Origin: Photobacterium frigidiphilum
GTDB lineage: Bacteria; Pseudomonadota; Gammaproteobacteria; Enterobacterales; Vibrionaceae
Assembly: GCF_003025615.1 (NCBI RefSeq)
Contig: NZ_PYMJ01000006.1
Span: 62,001 to 126,000, forward strand
Direction of reading: 5' to 3'
DNA: 64,000 nucleotides
A program made the translations under genes and the position numbers. Under the pieces are notes generated by a model. That model did not search any database. It saw only the letters and a list, made by a program, of their open reading frames with translations, and was not told the DNA's origin. This document shows, piece after piece, positions 9,042 to 19,210 of the stretch; the stretch's first letter is position 1; each line of letters starts with the position of its first letter.

Positions 9042-9047
9042 TATAAT
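9042..9047 (+). promoter_or_regulatory. Candidate -10 box of the ribE promoter
   Basis: A perfect TATAAT lies 47 bases before the ribE start. At the right distance upstream there is only a poor -35 match (CTGCAT at 9019-9024, 17-base spacer). No FMN riboswitch is recognisable before ribE. Confidence 0.35.
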
Positions 9048-9093
9048 GCGATGACTAACCAACTGATATTAAAAATAATACTCGGGGATACTG

Positions 9094-9714
9094 ATGTTTA
9101 CAGGAATTGTTCAAGGTAAAGTACGTGTCGTTAAAATATTAAAAAAAGAAAATTTTCAGACACATGTGTTAGAAATGCCGCAAGAGCTGCGAAAAGGATT
9201 AACGCTTGGTGCATCCGTTGCGCATAACGGTTGTTGTTTAACGGTTACTAAAGTAGAAGGTGACTTCGTTTCTTTTGACTTAATGCAAGAAACCTTAAAA
9301 GTGACTAATCTCGGCTTGTTAGTAGAAGGCGATAACGTCAATATTGAACGTGCAGCAAAATTTGGTGATGAAATTGGCGGACATTCTATGTCGGGCCATA
9401 TCAATCTGTGTTCGACCATTTCTGATGTGATTAATACCGCTAACAATTGTACAATTTGGTTTACGATGCCAATGCCGTCGATGAAGTATGTGTTAACGAA
9501 AGGGTATATTGGTATTGATGGTTGTTCATTAACCATCGGTGAGGTTAAGGACAATCGATTCTGCGTACACCTGATCCCTGAAACACTTGAAAGAACACTT
9601 TTTGGTACCCGTAAAATAGGTGATGTGGTTAACATTGAAATTGATCCACAAACTCAAGCGATTGTTGATACCGTCGAGCGAGTACTTATGAATCAATCGA
9701 GTAACACACAGTAA
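9094..9714 (+). CDS. ribE: Riboflavin synthase, alpha chain
   Basis: A 206-residue cytosolic enzyme that converts two 6,7-dimethyl-8-ribityllumazine molecules to riboflavin and a pyrimidinedione. It starts with the diagnostic MFTGIVQG and consists of two lumazine-binding beta-barrel repeats of about 90 residues. Each repeat has a GxSLTV-type segment: [10 protein letters not shown] in the first and [10 protein letters not shown] in the second. GGHSMSGHI marks the start of repeat two. GGGGA lies before ATG 9094. The gene is monocistronic and convergent with the downstream zinc-ribbon gene. It corresponds to E. coli ribE (ribC), which is likewise close to the MATE pump gene. Confidence 0.97.
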   Translation: MFTGIVQGKVRVVKILKKENFQTHVLEMPQELRKGLTLGASVAHNGCCLTVTKVEGDFVSFDLMQETLKVTNLGLLVEGDNVNIERAAKFGDEIGGHSMSGHINLCSTISDVINTANNCTIWFTMPMPSMKYVLTKGYIGIDGCSLTIGEVKDNRFCVHLIPETLERTLFGTRKIGDVVNIEIDPQTQAIVDTVERVLMNQSSNTQ

Positions 9715-9731
9715 TAAATTTATTATTAAGT

Positions 9732-9760
9732 TAAGCCTATTGAATGGTGATATAGGCTTA
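9732..9760. terminator. Hairpin between convergent ribE and the zinc-ribbon gene
   Basis: TAAGCCTAT (9732-9740) pairs with ATAGGCTTA (9752-9760) across an 11-base loop. It lies 18 bases after the ribE stop and 26 bases before the end of the minus-strand neighbour, so it may serve both. The T-richness downstream is loose (CACTTTTGTTT). Confidence 0.5.
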
Positions 9761-9785
9761 GGCTCACTTTTGTTTATGACGAAAG

Positions 9786-9989
9786 TTAAAAGATTTGTTC
9801 ATCATCAGCATCAATGAATAAATTGATGGTTTTATGAACCTCATCAATTTGCATGTTTAAATGCACTGCATGGCAGCACGACGGGCAGTCATCGTAGAAT
9901 TCTTGGCTACCACCACTCGTATCAAGAGTTATCTTGATAATATGTCCACAATGCGGGCAAGAGACACTCTGCTCTGAATAATTCTTCAT
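9786..9989 (-). CDS. CPXCG-motif zinc-ribbon protein
   Basis: A 67-residue protein with two cysteine pairs, SCPHCGH near the N-terminus and DCPSCCH about 25 residues later, which form a probable zinc ribbon. It matches the CPXCG-motif cysteine-rich protein family widespread in Gammaproteobacteria, whose function is unknown. The start at 9989 (MKNYSEQ) is chosen because AAGGAG lies seven bases upstream. An in-frame ATG at 10013 would add eight residues and lacks a ribosome site. It is probably monocistronic. Confidence 0.82.
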   Translation of the reverse strand: MKNYSEQSVSCPHCGHIIKITLDTSGGSQEFYDDCPSCCHAVHLNMQIDEVHKTINLFIDADDEQIF

Positions 9990-10013
9990 TTGATACTCCT
10001 TGGTATGATGCAC

Positions 10014-10363
10014 CTCTACAGATACAAAAATTCACAGAACCAGTGTTACCACTTGATGCTCCTGACGTAAGAATCATTATGAATACACTTGTCAGGTGAT
10101 TTACTGGTATAACTAAATCCTAGCGTTTCGCATTGGTTTTTGCTGAAAATTAACTACAAACTTTGAATTGATAAGAAGAACTGAATAATTATTAAGTGGG
10201 GGTTCTCAGTATTGTCTTTTTTTGATGGATATGAAGTGCTTTATAACTTTCAGGTTGTTTTATAAAACGTCAAAAATGAAACATTTATATAATTGAACAG
10301 TAAGAATTGTTGATGTAACTCAGTTTAGCCCTTTGTAACACCAACAATTGAATTGTTTTTTGT
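10014..10363. other. Intergenic region between the zinc-ribbon gene and hxpB, no feature recognised
   Basis: This 350-base AT-rich stretch precedes the zinc-ribbon gene on the minus strand and follows hxpB. I see no open frame with family resemblance, no strong hairpin and no clear promoter. Confidence 0.5.
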
Positions 10364-11017
10364 TTATAGACTATTTAATAATTGCTGATTTACTTCGTGA
10401 AGCGACGAAAGTTTTCTATCTGCAATCGCCCAGCGAGCATCATTGGCATATTCCGCTTCAGGTACGGCGATTCCTTTCATTTGCGCCGCTTTGGCCGAAA
10501 GTAAACCATTGACTGAATCTTCAAAGGCGACGCATGCTTGTGGTTCTACACCTAATGCATCTGCAGCGTTGATGTACACTTCTGGGTGGGGTTTGCCATA
10601 ACGAAGGTGTTCAGCCGATAAAACGGCTTCAAATTCATTTTCTAGCTCTAATGCTTCTAATGTTGCTTCAATTAAACCTAGTGGTGATGAAGAGGCTAGG
10701 GCAACCTTTAGTCCCATTGCTTTACAAGTTGCAATGGCTTCGAACACACCAGGTAGTACAGGCTTATGTTCTTTCACTAAATCTTGTACGCGAGAAACGA
10801 TTAAAGCGGTTATTTCTGCACAATTAGGGCCTTGCCATGGTTGCTTTTTGAACCAAAAGTCGACGACTTGGTCAATGCGTAAACCCATTGTTTGCAATGT
10901 ATCTTTTTGTTCAATGGTAACGCCGATAGATGAGAATACTTCGACTTGCGCTTGTTGCCAAAACGGTTCTGAATCGACGAGTAGTCCATCCATATCAAAT
11001 ACTGCTGCTTTTAACAT
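10364..11017 (-). CDS. hxpB: HAD-superfamily hexitol/sugar phosphatase HxpB (YniC)
   Basis: A 217-residue HAD phosphatase. Motif I is FDMDGLLVDSEP with nucleophile Asp8 and acid/base Asp10. Motif II is ASSS in VALASSSPLGLIEATL, motif III the Lys in YGKPHPEVY, and motif IV VAFEDSVNG. The helical cap lies between motifs I and II. Length and these segments match E. coli YniC/HxpB, which dephosphorylates 2-deoxyglucose 6-phosphate and other hexose and hexitol phosphates. It is near yniA, as in E. coli, but a terminator-like hairpin and a palindromic repeat lie between. Substrate is inferred from the family. Confidence 0.87.
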   Translation of the reverse strand: MLKAAVFDMDGLLVDSEPFWQQAQVEVFSSIGVTIEQKDTLQTMGLRIDQVVDFWFKKQPWQGPNCAEITALIVSRVQDLVKEHKPVLPGVFEAIATCKAMGLKVALASSSPLGLIEATLEALELENEFEAVLSAEHLRYGKPHPEVYINAADALGVEPQACVAFEDSVNGLLSAKAAQMKGIAVPEAEYANDARWAIADRKLSSLHEVNQQLLNSL

Positions 11018-11040
11018 GATTTTTTTATACCTATAAAGTT

Positions 11041-11090
11041 TATACCAATCTTGATAAATATTTGATTATCTACTTATCAAGATGGGTATA
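11041..11090. repeat. Palindromic dispersed repeat, family A, copy 1
   Basis: The 20-base arms at 11041-11060 and 11071-11090 are inverted copies matching at 18 positions. The outer sequence is TATACCAATCTTGATAA. A second member is at 32819-32891. It lies upstream of hxpB and downstream of yniA. Confidence 0.7.
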
Positions 11091-11127
11091 CACATAACGA
11101 CTGTCGAGATTACTGTATTTTGAGCAA

Positions 11128-11158
11128 AAAAAACATTAGCTCAATTATCGGGCTAATG
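11128..11158 (-). terminator. Candidate factor-independent terminator downstream of yniA
   Basis: On the minus strand AACATTAGC and GCTAATGTT form a hairpin with a 10-base loop, directly followed by a run of T. It is the first such structure after yniA on its own strand. A second imperfect inverted repeat (11176-11221, TCTGAC...GTCAGA arms) lies closer to the yniA stop. Confidence 0.6.
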
Positions 11159-11225
11159 TTTTGATTCTGCTTTATTCTGACATTTACCATGATACGTGCT
11201 TTAGCACGGTATATGGTCAGATACA

Positions 11226-12092
11226 CTATTTAGCGAGTTTTAGCTTTTCTATAATATGTTCTGCTTGGGCTAAGTACTCACCGCCGAATAGATTACAGTG
11301 ATTCAAGATATGGTATAAATTATAAAGGTCACGACGTTCTTGATATCCATCATCTAATGGGAAAATAGACTGATACCCTTCATAGAAACTGGCAGGAAAA
11401 CCACCAAAGAGCTCGGTCATTGCGATATCACATTCTCTATCTCCCCAGTATGTAGCGGGATCAAAAATGATAGGCCCTGTGACCGTCAGCGCTGTATTAC
11501 CATGCCACAAATCACCATGAAGCAAAGAGGGGGTTGGCTGGTGGTGCATCAATAACGAAATAACATTACCCGTAATGGTATCGATATTCCCAAATTGAAT
11601 CCCTTTTTCTTCACACAGTTGAAGTTGCCATGCTATACGCTGCTCAGCAAAGAATCGACACCAACGACGACGCCATTTATTAGGCTGCGGAGTAATACCA
11701 ACATAATTATCAAAATCAAAACCGTATTCTGCTTGCTCTCCCCATTGGTGTAATTCAGCAAGCTGCTGACCAAGTTTGAAGGCAGAATCGCTGTCGACTG
11801 TTTTTGTTGGTAAATAATTGAGAATTAAGAAAGACTTTTCACGGCATGTACCAAGGTGCAATAGTTGTGGTACTTGAACACAATTAGCCTCGTTTAGAAT
11901 GCGTAAACTTTCAGCTTCACTTTTGAACATGGCAAGCTGCTCTTTATCATTGATTTTGATAAAAAAGCGCTCATCACCATCACCAACGCAATAACATTGA
12001 TTGACATCTCCACCTTCGAGAGCCTCTCGTTCGCTGATTTTAAACGGTTTACCCAATATATCTGATAGTTGGTGAGAAATGGCCTGCCACAT
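11226..12092 (-). CDS. yniA: Fructosamine-kinase-family protein YniA
   Basis: A 288-residue protein of the fructosamine kinase / ketosamine-3-kinase family, with a small-molecule kinase fold. It has the nucleotide-binding lysine region ERFFIKIND, the catalytic loop LLHGDLWHGN and the metal-binding IFDPATYWGDRECD, matching E. coli YniA. Fructosamine kinases phosphorylate glycated amines for deglycation, but the E. coli substrate is not settled. The start at 12092 (MWQAISHQ) is chosen because GGAGG lies just upstream. An upstream in-frame ATG at 12119 would add nine residues. Its genomic link with hxpB/yniC is conserved. Confidence 0.88.
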   Translation of the reverse strand: MWQAISHQLSDILGKPFKISEREALEGGDVNQCYCVGDGDERFFIKINDKEQLAMFKSEAESLRILNEANCVQVPQLLHLGTCREKSFLILNYLPTKTVDSDSAFKLGQQLAELHQWGEQAEYGFDFDNYVGITPQPNKWRRRWCRFFAEQRIAWQLQLCEEKGIQFGNIDTITGNVISLLMHHQPTPSLLHGDLWHGNTALTVTGPIIFDPATYWGDRECDIAMTELFGGFPASFYEGYQSIFPLDDGYQERRDLYNLYHILNHCNLFGGEYLAQAEHIIEKLKLAK

Positions 12093-12321
12093 AGCATCCT
12101 CCGTGTTGGAACAATACAATCAGTTAAACAGCTACCCACGTTAATATGAATAGCGACGAATAATAGTAGTGTCTCATCAACATCTTAGACCATTTAAGAC
12201 AGATATAACCGTGCATTTATCAAGGTTTGAACTTTGTATGCAATATTCATTGTGTGAAAAAGCTTGTAAATCAACGTTAGAAGAGAGGGGATATCAAAGG
12301 TGGGAAAGGATGAAAATAGAA

Positions 12322-12362
12322 AAATCGAAACTCACCATAATGCTAAAGGTCAGTTTCGATTT
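12322..12362 (-). terminator. Terminator of the hutIGUH operon
   Basis: AAATCGAAACT (12322-12332) and AGTTTCGATTT (12352-12362) form a perfect 11-base stem. On the minus strand it is followed by TTTCTATTTTC. It lies 40 bases past the hutH stop codon. Confidence 0.65.
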
Positions 12363-12401
12363 ATATCGTTTTACAAAGCAAGTAATGGTTACAACGTTAC
12401 A

Positions 12402-13934
12402 TTACAAGCTTGGGAGTAATGTAGCTGGCATTAAGGCATTGTATGTCGCTTCTTTTAATAGTTGATTTGCTTTTGCGATGTCTGGCGCAAAGTAGCGATC
12501 TTTATCATAGAAAGAGACACGTTCACGTAGTTGCATTTTTGCTTGTTCGATTAATTCAGAGCTCTTGTTAGGGCTTCTAAAGTCGAGACCTTGTGATGCC
12601 GCTAGCAATTCAACAGCAAGAATACCACGTGTGTTTTCAGCCATATCGGTTAAACGACGTGCTGCGAATGTAGCCATTGAAACGTGATCTTCTTGGTTAG
12701 CTGATGTTGGCAAGCTATCCACAGAGGCTGGGTGAGCAAGCGATTTATTCTCACTTGCTAATGCAGCTGCGGTTACTTGTGCAATCATAAAACCGGAGTT
12801 AACCCCGCCGTTATCTACTAAGAATGGTGGAAGCTTGCTTAAGCCGCTGTCGATCAATAAAGCCATACGACGCTCAGACAAGCTGCCAATTTCGGCAATA
12901 GCCAATGCAAGGTTATCTGCTGCCATTGCAACAGGTTCTGCGTGGAAGTTACCGCCCGAGATAATGTCGCCATCATCTGCAAAAACAAGTGGGTTATCGG
13001 ATACTGCGTTTGCTTCAACTTCTAAAGTGACGGCAGAATTACGAATTTGCTGTAAACAAGCGCCCATCACTTGTGGCTGACAGCGCAGCGAGTAAGGGTC
13101 TTGTACCTTCTCACATTGTTGGTGCGATAAACCAATTTCGCTGTTTTGGCCTAACATGTGGCGGTAACCCATTGCCGCGTCAATTTGACTACGGTGACCA
13201 CGAACACGGTGAATGCGAGGATCGAATGGGCGACGGCTACCCAGTGCGGCATCAACAGACATTGCGCCACAAACTGTTGCTGCTGCGTATAAATCTTCTG
13301 CCGCAAAAAAGCCTTCTAACGCAAATGCGGTCGATGCTTGCGTGCCATTAAGCAGCGCTAATCCTTCTTTAGGGGCTAGGGTAATAGGCTCTAATCCTGC
13401 AATCTCAAGCGCTTGGGCACCAGTAATTATTTTGCCTTGGTAACGGGCTTCACCTTCGCCTAATAGCACGGTACTCATATGTGCAAGAGGGGCAAGATCG
13501 CCAGATGCACCCACAGAGCCCTTCTTCGGAATACATGGGTATACTTCAGCGTTAACCAGTTGCATTAATGCATTAACAACTAATGGGCGAATACCTGAAT
13601 AACCGCGAGCAAGGCTATTTACTTTCAATACAATCATCATTCGTACAGTGGCATCATCCATAAATGTACCGATGCCTGCAGCGTGTGAAAGCACAATGCT
13701 ACGTTGCAATGTTTCAAGATCTTCGGCGGCAATACGGGTATTGGCGAGCAAACCAAACCCTGTATTTATGCCATAAACAACTTTGTCGTCTCTGATGACT
13801 TGTGCAACCGCTTCTGCGCTAATTAGCATTTCAGGCAGTGCATCTTCCGTTAAAGATAATTGAGTAGGCTGACGGCTAACTTCACGAAGTTGTTTCAGCG
13901 ATAGCTTGCCTGGAATAATTTCTAATTGGTACAT
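12402..13934 (-). CDS. hutH: Histidine ammonia-lyase
   Basis: A 510-residue cytosolic enzyme for the first step of histidine degradation: histidine to trans-urocanate and ammonia. The Ala-Ser-Gly triad that cyclises to the MIO cofactor is at 143-145 in [14 protein letters not shown]. The active-site Tyr region YGINTGFG (54-61) is also present. Length is standard. It is the last gene of hutI-hutG-hutU-hutH, 23 bases after hutU. GAAGTAATC precedes the ATG. A terminator follows at 12322-12362. No frame disruption is seen. Confidence 0.97.
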   Translation of the reverse strand: MYQLEIIPGKLSLKQLREVSRQPTQLSLTEDALPEMLISAEAVAQVIRDDKVVYGINTGFGLLANTRIAAEDLETLQRSIVLSHAAGIGTFMDDATVRMMIVLKVNSLARGYSGIRPLVVNALMQLVNAEVYPCIPKKGSVGASGDLAPLAHMSTVLLGEGEARYQGKIITGAQALEIAGLEPITLAPKEGLALLNGTQASTAFALEGFFAAEDLYAAATVCGAMSVDAALGSRRPFDPRIHRVRGHRSQIDAAMGYRHMLGQNSEIGLSHQQCEKVQDPYSLRCQPQVMGACLQQIRNSAVTLEVEANAVSDNPLVFADDGDIISGGNFHAEPVAMAADNLALAIAEIGSLSERRMALLIDSGLSKLPPFLVDNGGVNSGFMIAQVTAAALASENKSLAHPASVDSLPTSANQEDHVSMATFAARRLTDMAENTRGILAVELLAASQGLDFRSPNKSSELIEQAKMQLRERVSFYDKDRYFAPDIAKANQLLKEATYNALMPATLLPSL

Positions 13935-13957
13935 GATTACTTCTCGCTATCGGTTGT

Positions 13958-15694
13958 TTATTTAGAGTGAATGTTTTTTGAAAGACTGCTTTGCGAATGA
14001 GTGTTTTTTGTATTGACCATTGGTAGGTCGAGGCCTTGCTCTTCAGCGCAGTTAATGGCGATATCGTAACCCGCATCGGCATGACGCATTACACCAGTTG
14101 CTGGGTCATTACGAAGAACACGGCCTACACGTTCGGCTGCATCGTCAGTGCCATCGCACACAATTACCATGCCGGAATGCTGCGAAAAGCCCATGCCTAC
14201 ACCGCCACCGTGGTGAAGAGAAACCCATGTCGCACCAGATGCCGTATTCAAAAGGGCATTCAATAAAGGCCAATCAGACACTGCATCTGAACCATCCATC
14301 ATGCCTTCTGTTTCACGGTTAGGGCTGGCAACAGATCCCGAATCAAGGTGATCTCGTCCAATGACGATAGGGGCTTTAAGCTCACCATTTTTGACCATTT
14401 CATTAAATGCTTTACCAAGACGGGCACGATCTTTTAAGCCAACCCAACAAATTCGCGCAGGTAAACCTTGGAACTGAATACGCTCACGTGCCATATCTAA
14501 CCAATTATGCAGGTGCGGGTTATCTGGAATCAGTTCTTTTACTTTTTGGTCGGTTTTATAGATATCTTCAGGGTCGCCAGAAAGAGCAGCCCAACGGAAA
14601 GGTCCAATACCTTCACAGAATAAAGGTCGAATATAGGCCGGAACAAAACCAGGGAAATCAAACGCGTTTTCAACACCTTCTTCTAGTGCCATTTGACGAA
14701 TGTTATTACCATAATCAACCGTGGCAGAACCGGCTTCTTGTAGTGCTAGCATTGCCTGAACTTGAACAGCCATTGATTGTTTTGCCGCTTTTACAACAAC
14801 CGCCTCATCTTCAAGGCGCATTGCAGCAGCATGCTCCATTGACCAGCCTTGAGGTAGGTAACCGTTAAGCGGATCATGCGCAGAGGTTTGGTCTGTTGTT
14901 ACGTCTGGTACAATGCCACGCTTAACGATATCTGCGTATACATCTGCGGCATTACCCAATAGGCCGACTGATACTGGCTTACCGGTTTGCTTTGATTCTT
15001 CAATAATCGCTAATGCTTCATCAAGGGTCGTTGCTTTACTATCGACATAACCGGTACGTAAACGGTAGTCGATACGTGATTCATCACACTCTACAGCTAG
15101 CATTGAAAAGCCAGCCATAGTGGCCGCGAGTGGTTGAGCGCCACCCATACCACCAAGCCCACCAGTCAGTACCCAACGGCCTTTTGCATCACCGTTGAAG
15201 TGTTGACGAGCCATGGCAACAAATGTTTCGTAAGTACCTTGAACAATGCCTTGTGAGCCGATGTAGATCCAGCTACCCGCTGTCATCTGACCGTACATCA
15301 TCAAACCTTCTTTATCGAGCTCGTTGAAGTGCTCCCAGTTTGCCCAATGCGGTACAAGGTTTGAGTTGGCAATTAATACACGTGGTGCATTGGTGTGTGT
15401 TTTAAAGACACCAACAGGTTTACCTGATTGCACCATCAAGGTTTCATCGTCTTCAAGACGCTTTAATACTTCAACAATCTTGTCATAACATTCCCAATTT
15501 CGTGCAGCGCGGCCAATGCCACCATACACAACTAATGCGTGAGGATGTTCAGCAACGTCAGGGTGCAAGTTATTCATTAACATGCGAAGTGGGGCTTCTG
15601 TTAGCCATGATTTAGCATTTAATTGCGTACCAGTCGGTGCAATGATTGTGCGTGATTCATCCAGACGAGGGTTTGGAATTGTTGATTGTGTCAT
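13958..15694 (-). CDS. hutU: Urocanate hydratase
   Basis: A 578-residue NAD+-dependent urocanase, second step of histidine degradation: urocanate to imidazolonepropionate. The glycine-rich segment GGLGGMGG (178-185) in [16 protein letters not shown] is the NAD-binding signature of the family. The C-terminal part has [15 protein letters not shown]. The Shine-Dalgarno AAGGAGAG precedes the ATG. It lies 78 bases after hutG, the widest gap in the operon, without an obvious terminator. The C-terminus is Ser/Lys-rich beyond the conserved core and probably unstructured. Confidence 0.97.
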   Translation of the reverse strand: MTQSTIPNPRLDESRTIIAPTGTQLNAKSWLTEAPLRMLMNNLHPDVAEHPHALVVYGGIGRAARNWECYDKIVEVLKRLEDDETLMVQSGKPVGVFKTHTNAPRVLIANSNLVPHWANWEHFNELDKEGLMMYGQMTAGSWIYIGSQGIVQGTYETFVAMARQHFNGDAKGRWVLTGGLGGMGGAQPLAATMAGFSMLAVECDESRIDYRLRTGYVDSKATTLDEALAIIEESKQTGKPVSVGLLGNAADVYADIVKRGIVPDVTTDQTSAHDPLNGYLPQGWSMEHAAAMRLEDEAVVVKAAKQSMAVQVQAMLALQEAGSATVDYGNNIRQMALEEGVENAFDFPGFVPAYIRPLFCEGIGPFRWAALSGDPEDIYKTDQKVKELIPDNPHLHNWLDMARERIQFQGLPARICWVGLKDRARLGKAFNEMVKNGELKAPIVIGRDHLDSGSVASPNRETEGMMDGSDAVSDWPLLNALLNTASGATWVSLHHGGGVGMGFSQHSGMVIVCDGTDDAAERVGRVLRNDPATGVMRHADAGYDIAINCAEEQGLDLPMVNTKNTHSQSSLSKNIHSK

Positions 15695-15772
15695 GTAGCT
15701 CTCCTTGCTGTGCTATTCGTCGTAGTGGTTATATCGTTCACTGTTATTTAAAGTAAATAAGCGATAGCGGGT

Positions 15773-16852
15773 TTAACGAATGGCACGGGCTATTGTCCAG
15801 GTCAGTCTTGCTGCTAACCGTGCAGTTTGGTTATCAATATCAAAACGAGGGTTATACTCTGCTAAATCAGCGACAAGTAACTTTGAATCACCTTGCTCTG
15901 TTTTAGCGGTTAAAATGGGTTCCATTAACTGTTCGATTATTTCTAGCGATACGCCACGAGCCGCAGGTGCACTTACACCGGGTGCGACACAGGCTGGAAA
16001 AACATCTAAATCAATTGTGAGGTATAAGTAGTCGCATTCAGCAATAAATGTATTAAGTGCCGCTTGGGTTTGTTCGATGGTTCGGTGTGTTAATTCCGTA
16101 TCATCTCGGTATAAAACCCCAAGCCGATCGGCTTTTTCATATAATGCTTGTGTGTTACTGCCGCGGTTTAAACCAAGACAAGCATAATTAAATGGCCAGT
16201 GTTGTAATTCGCAAAAACGAGCGATTTGGTGGAATGGTGTGCCTGAGCTGCCTGCACTCGCTTGTGGACCAGATGGTGGATTACGTAAATCAAAATGTGC
16301 ATCAAAGTTGATAATACCAACTCGAGGTGTGGGCATAGCCGTGCCTTTCACATTTGGTTCCGCAGTCTTTTCTTCACTCAAATTAAGCGGTGCTCTAATG
16401 CTTTCAGTGGCTTCTTGTTTTTGCAGTAAATAAGCGCCAATACCTTGGAATGTTCCCCATGCCATTTCATGACCACCGCCAAAGACAATCACTTTATGTT
16501 TTTGGCGCAAAGCAAGGCAGACATCTTCACCTAAGCGATGTTGTGCTAACTCTAAGTTACCGTCATCACAGCTGATATCGCCACCGTCATAAATTGGCTC
16601 TTGATGGTGCCAAGCTAAATTTGCCAGTACGCGTCGGATAGCAATAGGGGCACCGTAAGCACCTGTGCGGCCTTTATTACGCGCGACACCAGCATCACAG
16701 GCGAAGCCTAGCAACATAATGCCTTCTTCATTGGCTTGATCGGCAGGTAGCACTTTTTGGTGCCATCGCATGCCCAGTTCGCCATCTTCAGGATCGGCGC
16801 GCCCTTGCCAAGCGCTCATGTTGATTGCGTTTGAAAATTGGTTATTTGGCAT
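15773..16852 (-). CDS. hutG: Formimidoylglutamase
   Basis: A 359-residue enzyme of the arginase/agmatinase (ureohydrolase) family. It hydrolyses N-formimidoyl-L-glutamate to glutamate and formamide, the last step of the pathway. The Mn-binding motifs are visible: [23 protein letters not shown] and [10 protein letters not shown]. The start at 16852 (MPNNQF) is chosen because GGAGAGA lies about nine bases upstream. It overlaps the 3' end of hutI by 11 bases, indicating translational coupling. An upstream frame start at 16897 lies inside hutI. A non-conserved insert rich in Ala/Glu lies at about 135-165. Confidence 0.93.
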   Translation of the reverse strand: MPNNQFSNAINMSAWQGRADPEDGELGMRWHQKVLPADQANEEGIMLLGFACDAGVARNKGRTGAYGAPIAIRRVLANLAWHHQEPIYDGGDISCDDGNLELAQHRLGEDVCLALRQKHKVIVFGGGHEMAWGTFQGIGAYLLQKQEATESIRAPLNLSEEKTAEPNVKGTAMPTPRVGIINFDAHFDLRNPPSGPQASAGSSGTPFHQIARFCELQHWPFNYACLGLNRGSNTQALYEKADRLGVLYRDDTELTHRTIEQTQAALNTFIAECDYLYLTIDLDVFPACVAPGVSAPAARGVSLEIIEQLMEPILTAKTEQGDSKLLVADLAEYNPRFDIDNQTARLAARLTWTIARAIR

Positions 16853-18086
16853 AGAAAATCTCTCCGTCCACAATACGTGCAATAAGATCGGGCACACCTA
16901 GCCGGTAAGATAATTCAGCGGGCGTATCAATGTCCCAAAGTGCGAGATCTGCTTCCATGCCGACGTTAATTTTCCCACGTGATGCTTCCAGCCCTAACGC
17001 TTGAGCAGCGTTGCAGGTAACTCCTCGTAAACATTCTTCGGGTGTAAGTCGGAAGAATGTACATGCCATATTCATCATGGTACGGAGCGAAGCGATAGGG
17101 GATGTTCCCGGATTAAAGTCGGTTGAAATTGCCATAGGAACCTGCAATTTACGTAAATGTTCGATGGGTGGACGTTGCGTTTCACGCAAGAAATAATAAG
17201 CCCCAGGTAATAAGGTTGCGACAGTATTATTCGCAGCAAGTGCAGCTACACCATCGAGGTCGAGGTATTCAATATGATCGACAGAGGTGGCTCCCATTCT
17301 TGCCGCAAGTGCACTGCCGCCTAAATTGGATAATTGTTCGGTATGACCTTTAATACCCAGTCCGTAGTGTTTGGCTGTTTCAAATACGCGCTGACATTGC
17401 TGAGTAGAGAATCCAATGCCTTCGCAGAAGACATCAACATAATCTGCGAGCCCTTGTTCTACTGCCGCAGGAATAATGTGTTGGCAAACATATTCAATAT
17501 AATCATCAGCACGGTTTTTATATTCAGGAGGTACAGCGTGAGCGGCTAAAAGCGTAGTTGAAACCTTAATATCTGGCATATCTCCAATGCGTCGAGCCAC
17601 ACGAAGCATTTTTAATTCATCGTCCAGTGTTAAACCATAACCTGATTTGATTTCAATGGTTGTGACGCCGTCACGTTTCAATCCATTTAACCGCTTAATC
17701 GCGAGTTGGTAGAGTTCATCTTCTGTTGCTTCACGGGTCGCTTGAACGGTAGAGATAATACCGCCACCTCGTTTGGCTATTTCTTCGTAAGGCATACCAG
17801 TTAGGCGTTGTTCAAACTCGTTTGCTCTATTACCTGCAAAGACAAGATGGGTGTGGCAATCAATTAAGCCTGGGGTTACTAATGCATTACCACAATCAAT
17901 TACGTCAGGATGGCCATGCAGGTCGTTATGACATGCCAGAGGACTATCAGATGCAGAACCGACAAACATGATCTTTCCGTTTGTTATTCCAACCATGCCG
18001 TCTTCGATGATCTGATAGCCGTTATTATCGGCTGATGTCTCTGACGACAGGGTGACTAATCTAAGGTTGGTAAGCACTCGTTCCAT
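16842..18086 (-). CDS. hutI: Imidazolonepropionase
   Basis: A 414-residue metal-dependent amidohydrolase. It opens imidazolone-5-propionate to formimidoylglutamate, the third step of histidine degradation. The metal-binding HxH is at 78-80 in [14 protein letters not shown], and [11 protein letters not shown] and KGHTEQLSN supply further metal and substrate ligands. The start at 18086 (MERVLTN) fits homologues; an upstream in-frame start at 18128 would run through the operator region. It is the first gene of the hutIGUH operon, and a HutC-like operator lies 45 bases upstream. Confidence 0.95.
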   Translation of the reverse strand: MERVLTNLRLVTLSSETSADNNGYQIIEDGMVGITNGKIMFVGSASDSPLACHNDLHGHPDVIDCGNALVTPGLIDCHTHLVFAGNRANEFEQRLTGMPYEEIAKRGGGIISTVQATREATEDELYQLAIKRLNGLKRDGVTTIEIKSGYGLTLDDELKMLRVARRIGDMPDIKVSTTLLAAHAVPPEYKNRADDYIEYVCQHIIPAAVEQGLADYVDVFCEGIGFSTQQCQRVFETAKHYGLGIKGHTEQLSNLGGSALAARMGATSVDHIEYLDLDGVAALAANNTVATLLPGAYYFLRETQRPPIEHLRKLQVPMAISTDFNPGTSPIASLRTMMNMACTFFRLTPEECLRGVTCNAAQALGLEASRGKINVGMEADLALWDIDTPAELSYRLGVPDLIARIVDGEIFYAK

Positions 18087-18130
18087 TAATAATTCGCTTC
18101 TTTGATTGTGTGCAAGATACAAAAGCAATA

Positions 18131-18140
18131 TGTATATACA
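18131..18140. promoter_or_regulatory. HutC operator candidate upstream of hutI
   Basis: The perfect palindrome TGTATATACA lies 45 bases before hutI. It matches the TGTAnnTACA-type core reported for HutC repressors of the GntR family. Its flank TGTATATACAAATA is shared, with two changes, by the site before hutC. Confidence 0.7.
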
Positions 18141-18326
18141 AATAAATAGGCGATTTTGAGGTGAAACTCAAGATGCAATGTAAAGAAGTTGTGATCAATG
18201 TTGTAATTATTAACTGACAGTAACGGAAAAGTTAGAGAGTGATCGGTTGGGAAAGCGGCTTAACAGTAGAGGTAATAGCCCCAATAGTGACCATTTTACC
18301 TTGTCACAAGTTAGAGCTAATACAGA

Positions 18327-19031
18327 TTACACCTTAGTGCGAGAACTCAACTTATATTTATTACCTGGGTGATATAACAATGCAGTGCTAATCAAATTTT
18401 TGTCGCTCCACGTACGACGGTTAAGCAATAAACAAGGTTCACCTTCGTTCATTTCAAGTAAAGATGTTATACGGTTAATGGGAATAATGGCTTCCACGGT
18501 ATGTTCTATATCACTAAGAGGGCAGGTTTGAACCAAATATTCATTGGGTGTTTGTGCTGTAAAATCTTGATCGAGATATTGAGGAGCAAAATCGGGGTTA
18601 ACCCAGCGTTCTTCAAGCTGAATAGGCACACCATTTTCATAATGTACTATTTGGGTAAAGTAAATCATTGTGCCGTTTCTTACGCCTATACGTAAAGCGA
18701 CGTCGTCTTTTGCTTCTACACTATTTTGGCTTATTATTTGGCTTGAATAGTCATGACCACGGTTACGTACCTCATCGGCAATGTTTCGAATTTCCATCAA
18801 TGGTGATTCAGCTTTTTTATGACAAACAAACGTGCCTAATCTTGGCGTACGTTTTAATAAACCATCACCCACCAGATCGCGGATCGCTTTATTTGCTGTC
18901 ATTCGGCTCACTGAAAATTGCTCTGATAGCTCAATTTCAGTCGGTATTTTAAAACCCGGCGGCCAAGTTCTTGTTTGGATTTTATCATTTAAATACTGTT
19001 TGATTTGCAAATAACGAGGAGATTGAGCCAT
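18327..19031 (-). CDS. hutC: Histidine utilisation repressor, GntR family
   Basis: A 234-residue transcriptional repressor. The N-terminal winged helix (about 5-70) has the GntR pattern PPGFKIPTEIELSEQFSVSR followed by TANKAIRDLVGDGLLKR. The C-terminal UTRA effector domain (about 90-230) would bind urocanate, the known inducer of HutC. The start at 19031 (MAQSPR) fits the usual HutC N-terminus; an upstream in-frame ATG at 19088 overlaps the operator region. It lies upstream of hutI on the same strand, with a 240-base gap, and likely has its own promoter. Confidence 0.93.
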   Translation of the reverse strand: MAQSPRYLQIKQYLNDKIQTRTWPPGFKIPTEIELSEQFSVSRMTANKAIRDLVGDGLLKRTPRLGTFVCHKKAESPLMEIRNIADEVRNRGHDYSSQIISQNSVEAKDDVALRIGVRNGTMIYFTQIVHYENGVPIQLEERWVNPDFAPQYLDQDFTAQTPNEYLVQTCPLSDIEHTVEAIIPINRITSLLEMNEGEPCLLLNRRTWSDKNLISTALLYHPGNKYKLSSRTKV

Positions 19032-19048
19032 GAGTGTAATTCCATAAT

Positions 19049-19062
19049 TGCCTATACAAATA
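19049..19062. promoter_or_regulatory. Second HutC operator candidate, upstream of hutC
   Basis: TGCCTATACAAATA differs at two positions from TGTATATACAAATA at the hutI site. It lies 18 bases before the hutC start, consistent with autorepression. One half of the palindrome is degenerate. Confidence 0.5.
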
Positions 19063-19210
19063 AAAGCAATTTTATCGCGGTATTTCAAGTAAATATTTTG
19101 TATTGGTCATTTTATATGTAGGACTACAGATAAGAATGCGTAGAATAAGTATCAAACAAGAGTAACTGTATATGTGTTACTCGTAATGCCCTTAACGGCG
19201 ATACGTAATA

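Noticed and set aside
8927..9093. FMN riboswitch before ribE
   Set aside because: No RFN-element core is present. Gammaproteobacterial ribE is usually not under it.
12169..12465. Open frame of 98 codons on the plus strand upstream of and into hutH
   Set aside because: It overlaps the hut operon terminator and the hutH end on the other strand and resembles no protein.
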